From: Holosporales bacterium
GTDB taxonomy: Bacteria; Pseudomonadota; Alphaproteobacteria; BNTO01
Direction: 5' to 3'
NCBI GenBank assembly: GCA_031258095.1
Contig: JAIRNK010000019.1
Span: 1 to 45,493 of the forward strand
Length of the DNA stretch: 45,493 nucleotides
Shown: positions 33,284 through 42,286 of the stretch, piece by piece
How the letters are laid out: every line of letters starts with the position of its first letter
How positions within the stretch are numbered: the first letter of the stretch is position 1
Position numbers and translations under genes: made by a program
Notes under the pieces: generated by a model
The model's database searches: none
Told to the model about the DNA's origin: nothing
Seen by the model: the letters and a program-made list of their open reading frames with translations, nothing else

Positions 33284-34189
33284 TCAACCGCTCTTGTTCG
33301 CGCCAACGTGGAATCGCGAAAAGCCCCACTTGTTATAGAAAGCAGAAATTCTGTTGATTTCTACGCTGTTGAGTTTCGCAGAGAACGTTAACTCTTCTTC
33401 ATCAAATTCAACATCGACATCGTCTCTGAGTGTCACGAGCTGCTTAGCAATTCGGATGTTGTCTACGTTTCTCGCAATAATGTCCCGCTGCCGTTTTGAC
33501 GGAATAGCAAATACGTTGTGGAGCAAAACATCCAATGAGCCGAATTGCTTTATTAAACCCGCGGCTGTTTTTATTCCGACACCTGGGGCACCAAAAACTC
33601 CGTCCGTGGGGTCACCAGCCAAAGCTTGAACGTCCGTGACTTTATCCGCCGGAACCCCAAATTTCTCATGAATGTGCTCACTTGATATAAAAACGGACTT
33701 TATGGGGTCGAATATGCTGACACCAGGCCGGCACAACTGCATAAAATCTTTATCTGAAGAAACGATTATTGAGTCAAATCCGCGCGTTTCAGCCTTTTTG
33801 GCGTAACTCGCAATTACGTCGTCTGCTTCGAAGTTTGACATTCCCTTTACAGGGCATCCAAAAGCCGCACAAGCATCGTGAACAACAGGGAACTGTGCGA
33901 CGAGTTCTTCGGGGACCTGTTTCCTATTCGATTTATAAGCAGGAAATATGTCATTCCTAAATGTTTTTCTCGCCACGTCGACAACAGCGACCCACAAAAC
34001 GCTGGCCGGCCCGCCATCATTGCCCGTCCCCTTCACTGCGCGAGTAATCTCGCGCCGAAGTTTCATCAGCATATTACAGAAGCCAAAAACTGCGCCAACG
34101 GGAACCCCCTCGGGGCTAGTTAGGGCCGGCAATGCATAAAACGCACGAAAGACAAACCCTGACACATCGATCAGGTATAAGACTGTCAT
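33284..34189 (-). CDS. stand-alone 5'-3' exonuclease (polymerase I N-terminal domain type)
   Basis: MTVLYLIDVSGFVFRAFYALP..., FEADDVIASYAKKAETRGFDSIIVSSDKDFMQL, DPTDGVFGAPGVGIKTAAGLIKQFGSLD; 301 aa only, no polymerase domain between it and xseB. Confidence 0.9.
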   Translation of the reverse strand: MTVLYLIDVSGFVFRAFYALPALTSPEGVPVGAVFGFCNMLMKLRREITRAVKGTGNDGGPASVLWVAVVDVARKTFRNDIFPAYKSNRKQVPEELVAQFPVVHDACAAFGCPVKGMSNFEADDVIASYAKKAETRGFDSIIVSSDKDFMQLCRPGVSIFDPIKSVFISSEHIHEKFGVPADKVTDVQALAGDPTDGVFGAPGVGIKTAAGLIKQFGSLDVLLHNVFAIPSKRQRDIIARNVDNIRIAKQLVTLRDDVDVEFDEEELTFSAKLNSVEINRISAFYNKWGFSRFHVGANKSG

Positions 34190-34200
34190 TGATGCAAACG

Positions 34201-34710
34201 CTACGCATCCGCAAGCGCGGTCGCACTCAAATCTTCCTGCGCAGCGAGCTGAGCGTCAGCTTCTTCGACCGTCTGAGCGACATTGACCTTAACAACGACA
34301 AAAACCTCTGGATGAAGCTCAACCTTTACGGAATGAATACCAAGCGTTTTTATGGGATTATCTACGCGAACCTGTGACTTATGCACACTGTATCCAGCTT
34401 TGGTGACTTCAGCCGCAACATCCGCACTTCGTACAGAGCCAAATAGGTTTCCGGACTCACCAGCTTGCCGAATCAAATTAATTAGCAAGCCCTGCATGCG
34501 TGCAGCGACCTCTTCGGCATCAGCCTTCCTCTTTAAGTTATCAGCCTCAATAACGGCCCGCTGAGTTTCGAGATAGGCTAAATTGGCGGGCGACGCGCGC
34601 AGGGCCTTTTTTTTTGGCAACAAAAAGTTCCTCGCGTAGCCATTCTTAACAGTGACGACGCTTCCTATCGAGCCGAGATTCTCTACTTTGTTGAGCAATA
34701 TAACTTTCAT
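34201..34710 (-). CDS. rplI: 50S ribosomal protein L9
   Basis: MKVILLNKVENLGSIGSVVTVKNGYARNFLLPKKKALRAS. Confidence 0.97.
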   Translation of the reverse strand: MKVILLNKVENLGSIGSVVTVKNGYARNFLLPKKKALRASPANLAYLETQRAVIEADNLKRKADAEEVAARMQGLLINLIRQAGESGNLFGSVRSADVAAEVTKAGYSVHKSQVRVDNPIKTLGIHSVKVELHPEVFVVVKVNVAQTVEEADAQLAAQEDLSATALADA

Positions 34711-34869
34711 CAAAACTCCTACACGCTTCCGTTTTTCCGGCCACTTGCGCTATTTAATCAGCACGATCACGCTGCCCACTCCACCTAACGCCGCCCCCTG
34801 ATTAGTAGGAAGACCGGCATCTACGCTTGTAGATTCGCAACAATAACCAAGACACACCACCAATCTATA

Positions 34870-34956
34870 GGGCTCCCATGTGAAATGTTAGGATTCGGCA
34901 GTCGTTCGTCCTTACTGGCGCTTGGGTTTTGTTACCTGCATTTCACATGGGATGAG
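34870..34956 (+). repeat. 87-bp palindromic element, type A (copy A1, uninterrupted)
   Basis: gggctcccatgtgaaatg...catttcacatgggatgag; inverted TCCCATGTGAAATG ends; internal sequence matches copies A2 and A3. Confidence 0.85.
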
Positions 34957-35147
34957 TGTATCACAGTCACTAGAACGCGTTCAACATTGCGAGATAGCGC
35001 AAATCCAAGAGATATCAACCCTTCATAAGCACTATCCCCGCAGGATTGTGGCACGTTTAGGGCTGGGAAGCTCCGTCGTTTCCGGGTTCACAATATGGGA
35101 ATTGCTGTGTGATAATCGGCCGAAATTTACGTTTACAAGGTCCGCAA

Positions 35148-36860
35148 ATGAGCTCGATTTACCCCGCCCTTAATCCATCAGCTAGAACAAAAGCCATCAT
35201 GTCTATATATGAATCGTTCGCCAGAAATTGTACCTCTGCTCCGTACCACAACATACATAGCGAGGAGTTTGAGGCGTTGGCGAAAGAGGCTTATTTAGAG
35301 TGCATCGACGGCGTAAAGCTGTACAACAAAAGCGTCCGCACCCCGTATTTAGTTCGCTTAGTCGGGCAATCCGGGAGCGGCAAAACTACGCAATTGTACG
35401 AAGCCGTAAAGGACACAATAGCTCATGAATTCGTACACGTTTCGGTTAGGCGTTTTGCGAAGTTTCACCCTGAATATGAACAAATAAAAAACGAGTTTGG
35501 TGCCAGCTTGATGAGAGAGAAGACGAATGGCTTCGCGTTGTTGTTGTTGTTTCACGTAGTGGAGATGTTAATAGAGAGCAAGTATAGCATACTGTTGGAG
35601 TTAACTGTTTTAGACCAAAGGTTTGAAGCGTATTTATTACAGCTAACGGCTTCAGATTATCACACAATATATAACGTGCTTGCCGTTCCGAGAGAAATAT
35701 CTGACCAGTTGATCAAAAAAAGGCAACAACAAGAAGGGCGCATTGTAAACTCAGATAGTGCGGATTATTTTTTTGAAAAACTAGTTCCATCGTTGCGACT
35801 ACTAAGTGATTGCGACAGCGGGAAGACACGTATCGCGCTTTGGAACGCATATTCGTACGAAAATATTGCGGATGAAGACCACATGAGTGACGGGTTTTTG
35901 GAAAAAGTGGCGGCGGAGCACAGTAAACGCGCGGCTGACATAGCGCTTCAGGATCCTGTCGAACTAATGAATGCGAAGAAAAAGTTTTACGCAAAGATGA
36001 CATATTTCGATAGCTCGTTGACCAATGAAGAATTTCTCGCGATTTTGATGTCAGCTGTTGGAGAGTCGAAATATTTTCCACCGAAACATGGCTCATTTCA
36101 GCAGTTTGTGGAAAGCGTAAGGTTGACGCCAGTGAATACCGGATGGACTAATTTTGTGTTCGACGTTGAACTTGATGGAGTCAACTATATTGCGAGATTC
36201 CCGCGTGGGGCGTGTTTCTCTCGCGCAATGAAAGTTGATGTGGCTGCAAGCGAGTTTGTGAAAAACGAAACTAATTTACCGGTTGCAGACTCTAAAATTT
36301 ACTTTAGTGGACTACGCCCATTTTCCATCCACAAAAAAATAGGCGGGCGCGTACTGTCTTCAACCGAGGGCCTTACTCCTGAGCAGGTAAACGATTTCGG
36401 AGCGCAAATTGCAACGTTTTTTGTTGAAATTCACAAGCTCACTCCTCCACGTCATTTACAGCGACGACTCTCAACTTTTTTGCGAGATGTCATGAGTGAA
36501 GTCGAGTTCTGTACGTGTTCTGCAATGATAGATAAACTCGAGCACGCAGAAAATGGCGGAAACCTTGTTGTGGTTCATGGAGATCTGAACATCGGAAACA
36601 TTATCGTGAATGACGATCTAAAAATAGTTGGCTTTTTAGATTTTGCCTTCTTTGGAGTGTCCGTTCCTGAAGCTGATTTAGCTCGCATCACATGCAGAAT
36701 TGGCAAAGATCTGTTCGATTCGATTATTACCCACTATGAGCGCACGTCCGGGCGTATCTTGCGCCAATATTTGTTGAGTGAAATGATTGATATGTGGGCT
36801 GAAATAGAACAAAACTACATCGCGTTCATGGCACAAACAATGCCAGATATTAAAGTTTAG
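35148..36860 (+). CDS. zeta-toxin-like P-loop kinase fused to an aminoglycoside-phosphotransferase-like (APH) domain
   Basis: N-terminal Walker A GQSGSGKT with FAKFHPEY...SILLELTVLDQRFE; C-terminal APH catalytic pattern VVVHGDLNIGNIIVNDDLKIVGFLDFAFFGVSVPEADLARI; ORF extends to 35109. Confidence 0.75.
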   Translation: MSSIYPALNPSARTKAIMSIYESFARNCTSAPYHNIHSEEFEALAKEAYLECIDGVKLYNKSVRTPYLVRLVGQSGSGKTTQLYEAVKDTIAHEFVHVSVRRFAKFHPEYEQIKNEFGASLMREKTNGFALLLLFHVVEMLIESKYSILLELTVLDQRFEAYLLQLTASDYHTIYNVLAVPREISDQLIKKRQQQEGRIVNSDSADYFFEKLVPSLRLLSDCDSGKTRIALWNAYSYENIADEDHMSDGFLEKVAAEHSKRAADIALQDPVELMNAKKKFYAKMTYFDSSLTNEEFLAILMSAVGESKYFPPKHGSFQQFVESVRLTPVNTGWTNFVFDVELDGVNYIARFPRGACFSRAMKVDVAASEFVKNETNLPVADSKIYFSGLRPFSIHKKIGGRVLSSTEGLTPEQVNDFGAQIATFFVEIHKLTPPRHLQRRLSTFLRDVMSEVEFCTCSAMIDKLEHAENGGNLVVVHGDLNIGNIIVNDDLKIVGFLDFAFFGVSVPEADLARITCRIGKDLFDSIITHYERTSGRILRQYLLSEMIDMWAEIEQNYIAFMAQTMPDIKV

Positions 36861-36882
36861 CTTCAACACGCAGGTTCTCCTT

Positions 36883-39048
36883 TCAAGAACAACGCGGCTG
36901 CCTTATCTGTGTGAACGAGACCTCCACTGTAAGATCCTGATCAGGGTCTAGTGGAAGGGCTCGCTCTATTCTAAAGGATGAATGCTCATTGGGCAAAATA
37001 TCGGGCAAGTTAGAGTTATAGTCCCAAGTCGCTAAAAGCTTCGGCGGCTCTGTCGAAAAAATCTTCACACGCAAGAGAGGCACGTTTAGCGTCGAGTCGT
37101 TGTTATTCACAATTTCGCCGACAAGTGTGATTTTGGACGATCCGCCTTCTTTAGCAAGAGAATAACTGACACGTTCCAATGACAGCCGTTCTGCCGCAAT
37201 TCCTGCATTTATCCCAATTGGGTTTTTCCACAAATTCACTATTTTGTCTTTGTGTTTATAGGAAAAATACCCCGCGACAATGGTAGCAATTCCAACGAAG
37301 GATATGAACCATTTTACGCCACTTCCAAAGCGCCATTTATTCGATTCCGTTGTATCCCCATTCACTACCGGAATTTTTACTGCCGCAGGTTTGGATTCTT
37401 TATAGTCCGGCAATATTGGTGGAAGGACTTTGCTTTGGTTCGAATCCTTCGTAAAAGGAATAATCACAGGCGCTTTGCCCTCTTCTGAGATAGCAAAACA
37501 GGACGTGCCATCCGCGCTGGGATCCCCATCGGGGCGACTCGCAGGGTTGTTATCCACGACCAATTCCAACTTTGCATCGTTGCCTTCGGGAGCAACATCA
37601 TTTAACGCGGGAAACAGATCACTATCCTTTCTGTTGTGTTTTACTAGCGGCTTCCTTTTGAACCAATGCCATTTCTCTTTCGAATTACGCACGATTTTGT
37701 CACCGCCCTCTGAAGGGGTCTCATATGCGGAAGATTCCCATAAACCTAAAACCCCATCGGATACGGACTCAGGGTCTTTTACATAACCAGGCGTCCCCAA
37801 CGAATTGTCGCCTTCGTGCGAATCGCTTAACGTCCCGCCATTGTAAAACGCCTGAAAATCTTGCTCATTGCGCATATTCCCCCCCTTCCTAGGAATTTCG
37901 ACCAAAAACCTGCGGCGACCTGGCATACGCTTCATCGCATATATATCTTCACCGAATTTTTGACTTTTTTCCATTGGGGGACACAACGACAGGTTTTTAA
38001 CAGCGTCCGATTGGGCAAGACAGCTATAGGGTTCCCGACTGACGCTCCGGGGAACAAGTCCTGATGTTACAATGCTTTGATCTCTAAAGAAACCCGGAGC
38101 GTCAGATGGGATGTGTCTATTCCCCGGCATCGATTCTGCTAAAGAAGGCTCATGTCTGTTTACATCGCGGCTTGAGTGATTTGGGTAAGAAATAACATTC
38201 GACGCTTCAGGCTTAAGATTATACTTTTGTTCATCAGGGCCCAGTTTAGACGCCATGAAAGATGGCATTTGAAACGACGCTTTGTTGGCCAGAGGATAAA
38301 CGCCTGGCCCTATCCTTTGATTATTAGCAGTCCCCCGTTTGGGCAACACGCGCCTATATGAGTAATTCCGAGTGGAAGCTGGTTGCTCCCTGGCTGCCCG
38401 TTGAGAAACCGTGTCCCCTCGCATTTTGCTGCTATACGAATATATGTCCGGCCTTTTTGGAAAGAAGTTTTCTCCGGTTTTTCCATCCAAAACTTCCCTA
38501 TTCCGTGGATCTCTCAGGATTAGTGCAAGTTGGTACTCGTACAGCCTATCTTCCTCCGCTCCCGTGCGATTTTCGGTTTTTTCGGATGAAGAAGCTGAAA
38601 TTGTGCTCGAGGCAGGTGCATCTGGAGCACGTTCAAGGGACACATTCGCTGTTAACGAGCCCGAGTCGTCTGCGCCCGTCCGATTCACATCAGCGTCACT
38701 CGCGCCCAGCACTGCTCCCGCATCTACAATTGCAGGGGCCAAGCCAGCAAAATCCTCTGCCCCATCTCCCCGCAAGTCCTCGAATTCTGCCATTATCTGG
38801 CGCAGCTTCTCGATGTTTTCTTGTCTATTCCCTGAATAAGCTGAATACCACCACCGGTGATTGCACTGCGCACACTCGAACCACCACCCTTCGCCCTGCT
38901 CACTTTCTTGAGGGCTAGGAAGAACTCCTATGTGTAATGGTACGGCGCAATTTGGACAGCATACGGCGACCCCGCGGAATTCCTTCTCAGAAGACATTGC
39001 CACCACCTGCCCCTGCCAGCGAATGAGACTGAACCAAAACTCATTCAC
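36883..39048 (-). CDS. zinc-ribbon (MJ0042-type) membrane protein with DUF3426-like C-terminal domain; contains an in-frame palindromic element
   Basis: N-terminal CCPNCAVPLHI...FECAQCNHRW; single TM (WFISFVGIATIVAGYFSY); C-terminal ITLVGEIVNNNDSTLNVPLLRVKIFS...LPNEHSSFRIERALP. Confidence 0.75.
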   Translation of the reverse strand: MNEFWFSLIRWQGQVVAMSSEKEFRGVAVCCPNCAVPLHIGVLPSPQESEQGEGWWFECAQCNHRWWYSAYSGNRQENIEKLRQIMAEFEDLRGDGAEDFAGLAPAIVDAGAVLGASDADVNRTGADDSGSLTANVSLERAPDAPASSTISASSSEKTENRTGAEEDRLYEYQLALILRDPRNREVLDGKTGENFFPKRPDIYSYSSKMRGDTVSQRAAREQPASTRNYSYRRVLPKRGTANNQRIGPGVYPLANKASFQMPSFMASKLGPDEQKYNLKPEASNVISYPNHSSRDVNRHEPSLAESMPGNRHIPSDAPGFFRDQSIVTSGLVPRSVSREPYSCLAQSDAVKNLSLCPPMEKSQKFGEDIYAMKRMPGRRRFLVEIPRKGGNMRNEQDFQAFYNGGTLSDSHEGDNSLGTPGYVKDPESVSDGVLGLWESSAYETPSEGGDKIVRNSKEKWHWFKRKPLVKHNRKDSDLFPALNDVAPEGNDAKLELVVDNNPASRPDGDPSADGTSCFAISEEGKAPVIIPFTKDSNQSKVLPPILPDYKESKPAAVKIPVVNGDTTESNKWRFGSGVKWFISFVGIATIVAGYFSYKHKDKIVNLWKNPIGINAGIAAERLSLERVSYSLAKEGGSSKITLVGEIVNNNDSTLNVPLLRVKIFSTEPPKLLATWDYNSNLPDILPNEHSSFRIERALPLDPDQDLTVEVSFTQIRQPRCS
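38029..38115 (+). repeat. 87-bp palindromic element, type C (copy C2), inside the CDS 36883..39048
   Basis: gggttcccgactgacgctccgggg...acccggagcgtcagatgggatgtg; CTAT at 38024-38027 and 38117-38120, offset 93 nt. Confidence 0.88.
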
Positions 39049-39071
39049 CCGCTGACGACTAACTCAGCCTA

Positions 39072-39440
39072 CTATACATCATCATAATCGTCGTCGTCAT
39101 CCATAGAAGAAAACACTGGTGCTTCGATGACTTCCACGTTCTGCAAATGCGACGTACTTTCTGCGCTCATGGCCTGGCGCAAATCCTCTTCGCGTGTTTC
39201 TTCAGAAAAACCGAAGCTTTGGTAACTAAGGTACGCCAGGAATCGCTCATCGAGCTTGTCAACGGATACTGCCCCATCAGCAATCTCCCTCAGCGCAATA
39301 ACAGGGTTCTTGTCGTTATCGCGCGGAACAGCCGGAGACGTCCCAGATGAAAGCTCCCGTGCCCGGTACGTTGCCAAAAGCACGAGTCGAAATCGATTTG
39401 GGATTACCTGAATACAATCCTCTACAGTTACTCGAGCCAT
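39072..39440 (-). CDS. rpoZ: DNA-directed RNA polymerase omega subunit
   Basis: [33 protein letters not shown]...[23 protein letters not shown]. Confidence 0.95.
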   Translation of the reverse strand: MARVTVEDCIQVIPNRFRLVLLATYRARELSSGTSPAVPRDNDKNPVIALREIADGAVSVDKLDERFLAYLSYQSFGFSEETREEDLRQAMSAESTSHLQNVEVIEAPVFSSMDDDDDYDDV

Positions 39441-39712
39441 CGACTCTCCACAAAAGAAGCACTATACGGCGATTCTAGAGTATGCGTACACAGGACGCAA
39501 GTTTTGAGTCAACGGCAGAAACGTCAGACGTTCAAACATGTACGGAACAGCATCTTTGCACGAGTCGAAAGGAATGGCGGGAGAAGCTGCTTGCGTTGAT
39601 CAAAACCCGTGCATTTTAGTTTTTCTCTAAGGCGCGCAGGTGTGCGATGAAGTAATGTTTGTATGTTGCAAAGAAAAAGAAAGAGCAGGATAGAGGTCGC
39701 TGCGCGCATAGA

Positions 39713-39798
39713 GGGCTCCCGACTGACTCGCCGGGTGGATTTTTGTAGTTTTACAATGCTTTGAACTTCAATAAAACCCGAGCGTCAGGCGGGATATA
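39713..39798 (+). repeat. 86-bp palindromic element, type C (copy C3)
   Basis: gggctcccgactgactcgccgggtgg...aacccgagcgtcaggcgggatata; ATAGA on both flanks (39708-39712, 39800-39804). Confidence 0.85.
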
Positions 39799-39799
39799 T

Positions 39800-40254
39800 A
39801 TAGAGGTGCTCAGAAATGGCGCGCCATTGCACAAGGGTACGAGGGTTTACGCGGACTCTGGATATCAGGGAATCCAACATTTTCACGAAGATTCGGATTA
39901 TCCGTATAAAAAGCCGAAGAAAGGTGAGCTGAGCGCCGAAGAGAAGGAGTACAACACGGCGCTTGCTACAGGGCTCCCATGTGAAATGTTGGGATTACCA
40001 CAGGGGTCCCGGCTAAACGGAGCTTCAGCTGGGATGTGTCACAGTCGTTCGTCCTTACTGGCGCTTGGGTTTTGTTCCCTGCATTTCAAATGGGATGAGT
40101 CTAGGTTTCGGGTCAAGGTGGAAAACGTGCTGGGCGAAATCAAGCGCTTCCGAATTATGCCGCAGAGGTATAGAAACAAAAGAATAAATTTAACACAAGA
40201 TTTAGGATCATCTCTGGAGTGGTGAATTTGAAGAACGGATTTGGCTTCGCCTAG
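39800..40254 (+). pseudogene. IS5-type (DDE_Tnp_4-like) transposase C-terminal remnant, interrupted by a palindromic element and frameshifted
   Basis: RVYADSGYQGIQHFHEDSDYPYKKPKK...EYNTALA [insert] RFRVKVENVLGEIKRFRIMPQRYRNK, then the conserved C-terminus continues in another frame as KFNTRFRIISGVVNLKNGFGFA*. Confidence 0.8.
39971..40099 (+). repeat. 129-bp palindromic element, type A with nested type B (copy A2), inside the transposase remnant
   Basis: Same ends and interior as A1 but about 42 bp longer, carrying ggggtcccggctaaacggagcttcagctgggatgtg. Confidence 0.85.
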
Positions 40255-40379
40255 AGAAAAAGGTCAAAAACGAGAGATGGTGGAGCTCACGCCCCAGCCT
40301 GCACCAGCGCTTTTGCAACAGGTCTACTGATCCAGCAACAGCGACGCTGCACATCTATCGCAAAAGTGAAGAAGATCCG

Positions 40380-40661
40380 TTGGTTTATAATTGTTCCCAA
40401 AAATGTTACGTGCTTGTTGAGTTCAAGAAAAACCCGAAAGTTAAGTTTTTAGGGATTAGTGCAATTGTGCAGCCAAACGATGTTGACGTCTTCAATGGAG
40501 ATAACGTTGAAGCGTATGACGGATGTCATATACTAGCAAGAGAAGGAGACCAAAGGTCTAACGTGTCAGACGTCAGAATTTGTCTAAACGCAGTATCAAA
40601 AACTAAACGATCAATATTTCTTAAAAGGAATTTTATTTTTAACGATTTATCAAGACAATAG
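40380..40661 (+). CDS. hypothetical protein (93 aa, possibly a fragment)
   Basis: ORF only; the open frame extends upstream of the listed TTG start, so it may be a truncated gene. Confidence 0.35.
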   Translation: MVYNCSQKCYVLVEFKKNPKVKFLGISAIVQPNDVDVFNGDNVEAYDGCHILAREGDQRSNVSDVRICLNAVSKTKRSIFLKRNFIFNDLSRQ

Positions 40662-40694
40662 GTGCACCATTAATGTTGTCGATGGTAGTAATTA

Positions 40695-41279
40695 TTGAAA
40701 ACTTTTATGAAAGTCATACAATGCGCGTGCACTATTTTGTTGTTAGCGTCCACTGGTATACAGTGTACGCTTGGTTGTGATGATCAAAGAGAGCACAACC
40801 CGCTTGTCGATGTGCCAGCTAGCGACAAAACATTTAAAGAAGTACAAAATGACGACAACTGGTGCCTACCGTCAACAACGAAAAATATGAACGAATACAG
40901 CAAAATTTCAGACGGAATTCAAGAGAAACTAGCCGACATTTTTGAACCATATGATGACTTATTCGATGTCTCGTCATTTTCAGAACACTTCGGCGAAGTT
41001 TGCGGCTTATTTTTAACGCTTTTTGATAAAGTGCAGGATGCACTAACGGGTATGATCTATCCGTATGAAAAAGAAAGCGGTGTTAGAATTTATCTTGCTA
41101 ACGTAGTTGGCAGAGATTTGGCGAATGAAGTTCTTCGGGAGTTGAGTCATTCAGAGCTTTATAGAACTCTGTTTGACACAATTGAGGAAACATCTAGTGA
41201 TGAAGAGTGTAACAGCGAGCCGAAGATTGGTTACAGGTTGGCAGGTTTGAGTGAAGATGAAAATGATGAGCTCAAATGA
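40695..41279 (+). CDS. small putative exported protein of unknown function
   Basis: 194 aa with hydrophobic signal-like N-terminus (MKTFMKVIQCACTILLLASTGIQCTLGC) and acidic C-terminus. Confidence 0.6.
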   Translation: MKTFMKVIQCACTILLLASTGIQCTLGCDDQREHNPLVDVPASDKTFKEVQNDDNWCLPSTTKNMNEYSKISDGIQEKLADIFEPYDDLFDVSSFSEHFGEVCGLFLTLFDKVQDALTGMIYPYEKESGVRIYLANVVGRDLANEVLRELSHSELYRTLFDTIEETSSDEECNSEPKIGYRLAGLSEDENDELK

Positions 41280-41419
41280 ATAAGTTTGATGATATCTGGT
41301 CGCAACATTCAGAGAGCGTTCCTGCGAATAACTATACGGAGCTCCGCGATGAGGCGGCATTTTTGCTATTTTCTCCGCTTGCTACTCTGGCCGTACGTAA
41401 TTTGGGGGCATTCGCTTAA
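41276..41419 (+). CDS. possible 47-aa ORF (MNKFDDIWSQHSESVPANNYTELRDEAAFLLFSPLATLAVRNLGAFA)
   Basis: ATG overlaps the stop of the 194-aa ORF (ATGA). Confidence 0.3.
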   Translation: MNKFDDIWSQHSESVPANNYTELRDEAAFLLFSPLATLAVRNLGAFA

Positions 41420-41521
41420 CAACAATCCTAATGTGATTTTGGACATTCGCACGGGAATTGACAGCAAATCCCTCCCACGATAGATTGAACGTTGGTCCTG
41501 CCTTTCTTTTTCGCGAGTTCT

Positions 41522-42286
41522 GTGAATTTACTGCGCTGTTTGTTGGTTCTTTCGTTGTTTCTTTTGGGCGGGTGTGACAATCGCAAAAGCGATGACGTCA
41601 TCATCTTTGGCACGAGCGCCGACTATCCGCCGTTTGAGTTTTACCAAGATGGGCAAGTCGTAGGGTTCGAAATAGACTTAGCAAATGCAATTGCAAATGA
41701 CCTTGGAAAGCGCGCAGAGTTCAAAGACATGCCGTTTTCGTCCATTCTTCTTGCGTTGGCAAAGGGGCAGATTGACGTTGCCCTAGCCTCGATGACTCCG
41801 ACGAAGGAACGTGAAGAACACTGTGCTTTCACCAAGACATACTATCGCTCTGTGGTTGGCGTAGTATATAAGAAAGGTTCAGCTGTACCAGACCTCAAAG
41901 GCAGTGATGACGTTACAGTCGCGTGTCAATTGGGAACAGTTCAGGAAGATTGGGTAAAGAGAAACTGCCGCGCCAAACGCATATCCATAGACAATGTTGC
42001 CTCATCCGTGGAACACCTCAAAACCAAGCACGTTGACGGAATTGTTGTAGACGGGATCGTCGCTGTCGCGCTCTGCAAAGAAAACCCTGCCCTCGCGTGG
42101 ACAGTGGTCGCAACGTTGGACGAAAGTGGAACTGCTATGGGCTTAAAAAATAAATCCCGGCTAGTCGAAAAAATCGACGCAGTCTTAGACAAGCTTGAAA
42201 ACTCAGGGGTCCTAGCGCAACTAAAAGAAAAGTGGGGCCTAAAAGATCTGGTTCAGTCCACCGAAGGAGAAGAGCCCGCCAAGTGA
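41522..42286 (+). CDS. amino-acid ABC transporter substrate-binding lipoprotein (SBP_bac_3 type)
   Basis: Lipobox LLGGC; FGTSADYPPFEFYQDGQVVGFEIDLANAIANDLGKRAEFKDMPFSSILLALAKGQIDVALASMTPTKER; ORF extends to TTG 41492 but GTG 41522 gives a better lipoprotein signal. Confidence 0.92.
   Translation: MNLLRCLLVLSLFLLGGCDNRKSDDVIIFGTSADYPPFEFYQDGQVVGFEIDLANAIANDLGKRAEFKDMPFSSILLALAKGQIDVALASMTPTKEREEHCAFTKTYYRSVVGVVYKKGSAVPDLKGSDDVTVACQLGTVQEDWVKRNCRAKRISIDNVASSVEHLKTKHVDGIVVDGIVAVALCKENPALAWTVVATLDESGTAMGLKNKSRLVEKIDAVLDKLENSGVLAQLKEKWGLKDLVQSTEGEEPAK

Noticed and set aside
38358-38918. 186-aa and 142-aa plus-strand ORFs opposite the zinc-ribbon protein gene
   Set aside because: Antisense to a gene with clear zinc-ribbon, TM and DUF3426-like features; probably spurious.
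39761-40225. 154-aa ORF as an intact gene
   Set aside because: Its N-terminus comes from element C3, its middle from element A2, and its C-terminus is frameshifted relative to the transposase; better described as a pseudogene.
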